64,000 bases of DNA from CBDDKW01 sp965230425 (GTDB lineage Bacteria > Pseudomonadota > Gammaproteobacteria > UBA1113), in contig CBDDKW010000010.1 in the NCBI GenBank assembly GCA_965230425.1, forward strand, positions 1-64,000, read 5' to 3'. Numbering within the stretch: position 1 is the stretch's first letter; each line of letters starts with the position of its first letter. Under the pieces are notes generated by a model, which was not told the DNA's origin, searched no databases, and worked only from the letters and a program-made list of their open reading frames with translations. Positions 62,300-64,000 of the stretch are shown here, in pieces. The position numbers and the translations under genes are program-made.

Positions 62300-63082
62300 T
62301 TACTTGCCCACAGCTTCTTTAGGGGAATCACCACTATCGCGAGATTGTTGCTGCTCAGCAGCTACTTCCACAGCCGGCTCTTCAACCACCGCAGTGGCAG
62401 CACTGTCACGTGCAGCAATTGCTGCATCCGCAATGCTTGAGGCAAATAGCTGAATAGAACGGCTAGCATCGTCATTACCTGGGATCATATAATCGATACC
62501 ATCCGGTGAATTATTTGTATCAACAATACCAACAACGGGAATACTCAAGATTTTAGCTTCTGAAATCGCTAATTTTTCTTGGCCTACATCCACAACAAAA
62601 ATTGCATCAGGCAAACCACCCATTTCCTTAATACCACCCAAGCTACGCTGTAACTTAGCTAATTCACGGGTTTTCTGTAAGGCTTCTTTTTTAGTTAATT
62701 TGTCGAAATCGCCTTCAGCTTGCATTTTCTCTAAATCTGTTAAGCGACGAATAGATTGGCGTACTGTTTTATAGTTCGTCAACATACCGCCTAACCAACG
62801 ATGATTAACATAAGGCATGCCACAGCGCTCAGCTTCTTCTTTAATGATTTTTTGAGCGGCATGTTTTGTACCTACAAATAAAATCTTACCTTTGCGCGCA
62901 GCAACACTACCGAGAAAATTCAATGCATTGTTGAAATTCTCCAATGTGTAATCAAGGTTGATAATGTGGGTTTTATTACGGGAAGTAAAAATATACGGGG
63001 CCATTTTGGGGTTCCAGTAACGGGTTTGGTGACCAAAATGTACTCCAGCTTTCAATAAGTCAGCTAATTCTATGCCTGACAT
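62300..63082 (-). CDS. rpsB: 30S ribosomal protein S2
   Basis: 260 residues (E. coli 241). Marks: LLKAGVHFGHQTRYWNPKM, LFVGTKHAAQKIIKEEA, YVNHRWLGGMLTNYKT, LGGIKEMGGLPDAIFVVD and IPVVGIVDTNNSPDGIDYMI. The C-terminal tail of about 25 residues is Ala/Glu/Val rich and variable in the family. First gene of the long minus-strand run; divergent from map. Confidence 0.98.
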   Translation of the reverse strand: MSGIELADLLKAGVHFGHQTRYWNPKMAPYIFTSRNKTHIINLDYTLENFNNALNFLGSVAARKGKILFVGTKHAAQKIIKEEAERCGMPYVNHRWLGGMLTNYKTVRQSIRRLTDLEKMQAEGDFDKLTKKEALQKTRELAKLQRSLGGIKEMGGLPDAIFVVDVGQEKLAISEAKILSIPVVGIVDTNNSPDGIDYMIPGNDDASRSIQLFASSIADAAIAARDSAATAVVEEPAVEVAAEQQQSRDSGDSPKEAVGK

Positions 63083-63458
63083 GGTAAATACCTCATTGTC
63101 GATGGCCCAATGCTATCATCTATTTAACATTGAACTCGGGTTAGTCTTCCGTTAGCCTTGTAACCCAACCAGTAATCTACTCTTAATCAGCGATAGCTGA
63201 TAGGCTAGAATCCACGGCACCCTGGGGTACAATATGTGACCAACGTGTGTATTTCGTTATTTGCAAATAACAGGAGCGCTTTATACCATATATGCTGCAT
63301 ATATGCTACATATCAAAGCAATGATGCGTATGTGCAACAACTAGGTGGTGGCTACGTTCACAGAAACGATTGGTAAACCAAACTTTAACCTCGATAGGTT
63401 TATACGGTAATAAACAAGAAAAAAGCTTAATAAACAATAGGAAACAACGGTAAAAATT
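63083..63458. promoter_or_regulatory. Divergent rpsB/map region with candidate S2 leader structures
   Basis: 376 bases without a gene. Toward rpsB the leader can form GGGTTA/TAACCC (63138-63143 with 63161-63166) and ATCAGC/GCTGAT (63186-63201). S2 represses its own mRNA through leader hairpins in gammaproteobacteria, so this may be the same control, but I cannot verify the fold. A 16-bp perfect palindrome, GTTATTTGCAAATAAC, lies at 63256-63271, next to GTATAAAGCGC on the minus strand, a possible -10 with a GC-rich discriminator. Confidence 0.4.
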
Positions 63459-64000
63459 ATGACAACATCAATAAAAACAGCGGAAGAAATCGAAAAAATG
63501 CGGGTCGCGGGCCGTCTCGCCTCAGAAGTACTTGAAATGATCACGCCCCACGTAAAAGCAGGCATTACCACTGAAGAGCTGGATAAGCTCTGCCATGATT
63601 ATATTGTGGATGTGCAAAAGGCAATCCCTGCCCCCCTGAATTACAAGGGTTTCCCCAAGTCCATCTGTACATCATTAAATCATCAAATCTGTCATGGCAT
63701 ACCAGGGCCACGCAAACTAAAGAATGGCGACATACTTAATATAGATACCACAGTAATTAAAGATGAATACCACGGTGACACCAGCAAAATGTTCTTTGTG
63801 GGCGAACCATCCGTATTAGCTCAAAGATTAACCAAGGTAGCGCATGAATGCCTTTGGATCGGCATTGAGATGGTTAAGCCTGGTGTTAGGCTCGGTGACA
63901 TTGGCGCCGCAATCCAGCAACATGCTGAAAAACAACGCTTTTCTGTGGTCCGAGAATTCTGCGGCCATGGCATTGGCCGGGTTTTTCATGAAGACCCTCA
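63459..64000 (+). CDS. map: Methionine aminopeptidase type I (partial, leaves the window)
   Basis: The first 180 residues are present from ATG 63459, with AGGA about 17 bases upstream. It removes the initiator methionine. Marks: TAEEIEKMRVAGRLASEVL, YKGFPKSICTSLNHQICHGIPG (the metal-site His in the ICHG part), and the metal-binding Asp residues in NIDTTVIKDEYHGDTSKMF, plus GHGIGRVFHEDP near the window end. The NHQ before ICHG replaces the more common N-D/E-V and suggests a variant type I subgroup. Divergent from rpsB, a typical arrangement. Confidence 0.93.
   Translation, partial: MTTSIKTAEEIEKMRVAGRLASEVLEMITPHVKAGITTEELDKLCHDYIVDVQKAIPAPLNYKGFPKSICTSLNHQICHGIPGPRKLKNGDILNIDTTVIKDEYHGDTSKMFFVGEPSVLAQRLTKVAHECLWIGIEMVKPGVRLGDIGAAIQQHAEKQRFSVVREFCGHGIGRVFHEDP

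Noticed and set aside
63341..63571. Minus-strand frame overlapping the map start
   Set aside because: It overlaps the conserved N-terminus of methionine aminopeptidase in antisense and shows no recognisable features.

Overview
The window looks like the chromosome of a host-associated gammaproteobacterium, most plausibly a low-GC member of the Legionellales/Coxiellaceae-like group. Several conserved gammaproteobacterial gene neighbourhoods are present: alaC-hom-thrC, pyrG-kdsA-eno-ftsB, surE-nlpD-rpoS, rpsB-tsf-pyrH-frr-uppS-cdsA-rseP-bamA-skp-lpxD-fabZ-lpxA-lpxB-rnhB, and dnaE-accA-tilS. Between and inside them lie genes typical of intracellular bacteria: ankyrin-type proteins, SPINDLY-type O-GlcNAc transferases, a proline-rich repeat protein and an Hcp effector cassette. 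The genus is an inference from gene content only.

Region by region. 1-7400: threonine/alanine amino-acid genes on the minus strand (alaC, hom, a frameshifted thrC and a broken phosphoglycerate-mutase-like fragment). A 2.8 kb plus-strand islet (Hcp, putative pore-forming effector, putative membrane immunity protein, degraded second effector) sits inside the 3' end of hom, flanked by a perfect 59-bp direct repeat that restores the hom C-terminus. 7400-12400: htpG with a clear sigma-32 promoter, a CBS protein, an aminotransferase and a cytochrome b561. 12500-14850: a large proline-rich secreted-effector-like protein and a higBA toxin-antitoxin pair with its operator. 14900-21830: rpoS, nlpD, surE, ftsB, eno, kdsA, pyrG. 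21980-32480: an orphan AbrB-type protein, two tandem GT41 glycosyltransferases, and a plus-strand trio (unknown protein, DUF924 membrane fusion, and an ABC protein with a giant insertion in its ATPase domain). 32500-38500: tilS, accA, dnaE. 38840-42010: DAHP synthase, a doubly frameshifted pheA, and phenylalanine hydroxylase. 42010-49740: an accessory block with three related ankyrin-like genes, a MITE-like element, an intact Tn5/IS50-family insertion sequence with a perfect 9-bp target duplication, and a DUF4143 ATPase. 49740-63080: lipid A, outer-membrane biogenesis, isoprenoid/phospholipid and translation genes in one long minus-strand run. 63459-64000: the start of a divergent methionine aminopeptidase gene.

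How it fits together. Essential genes are intact, whereas four apparent single-base frameshifts fall in thrC, pheA (twice) and the fragment after thrC. With PhhA intact, this suggests loss of Thr and Phe synthesis in an organism that takes amino acids from a host, unless the frameshifts are homopolymer sequencing errors. The accessory genes supply candidate host-interaction and interbacterial-competition functions. Several intergenic regions carry families of palindromic repeats (a four-hairpin family and a family with GTCATTTCGAGC-type ends), some of which provide terminators and one of which was the target of the insertion sequence. I found no tRNA, rRNA or CRISPR array.
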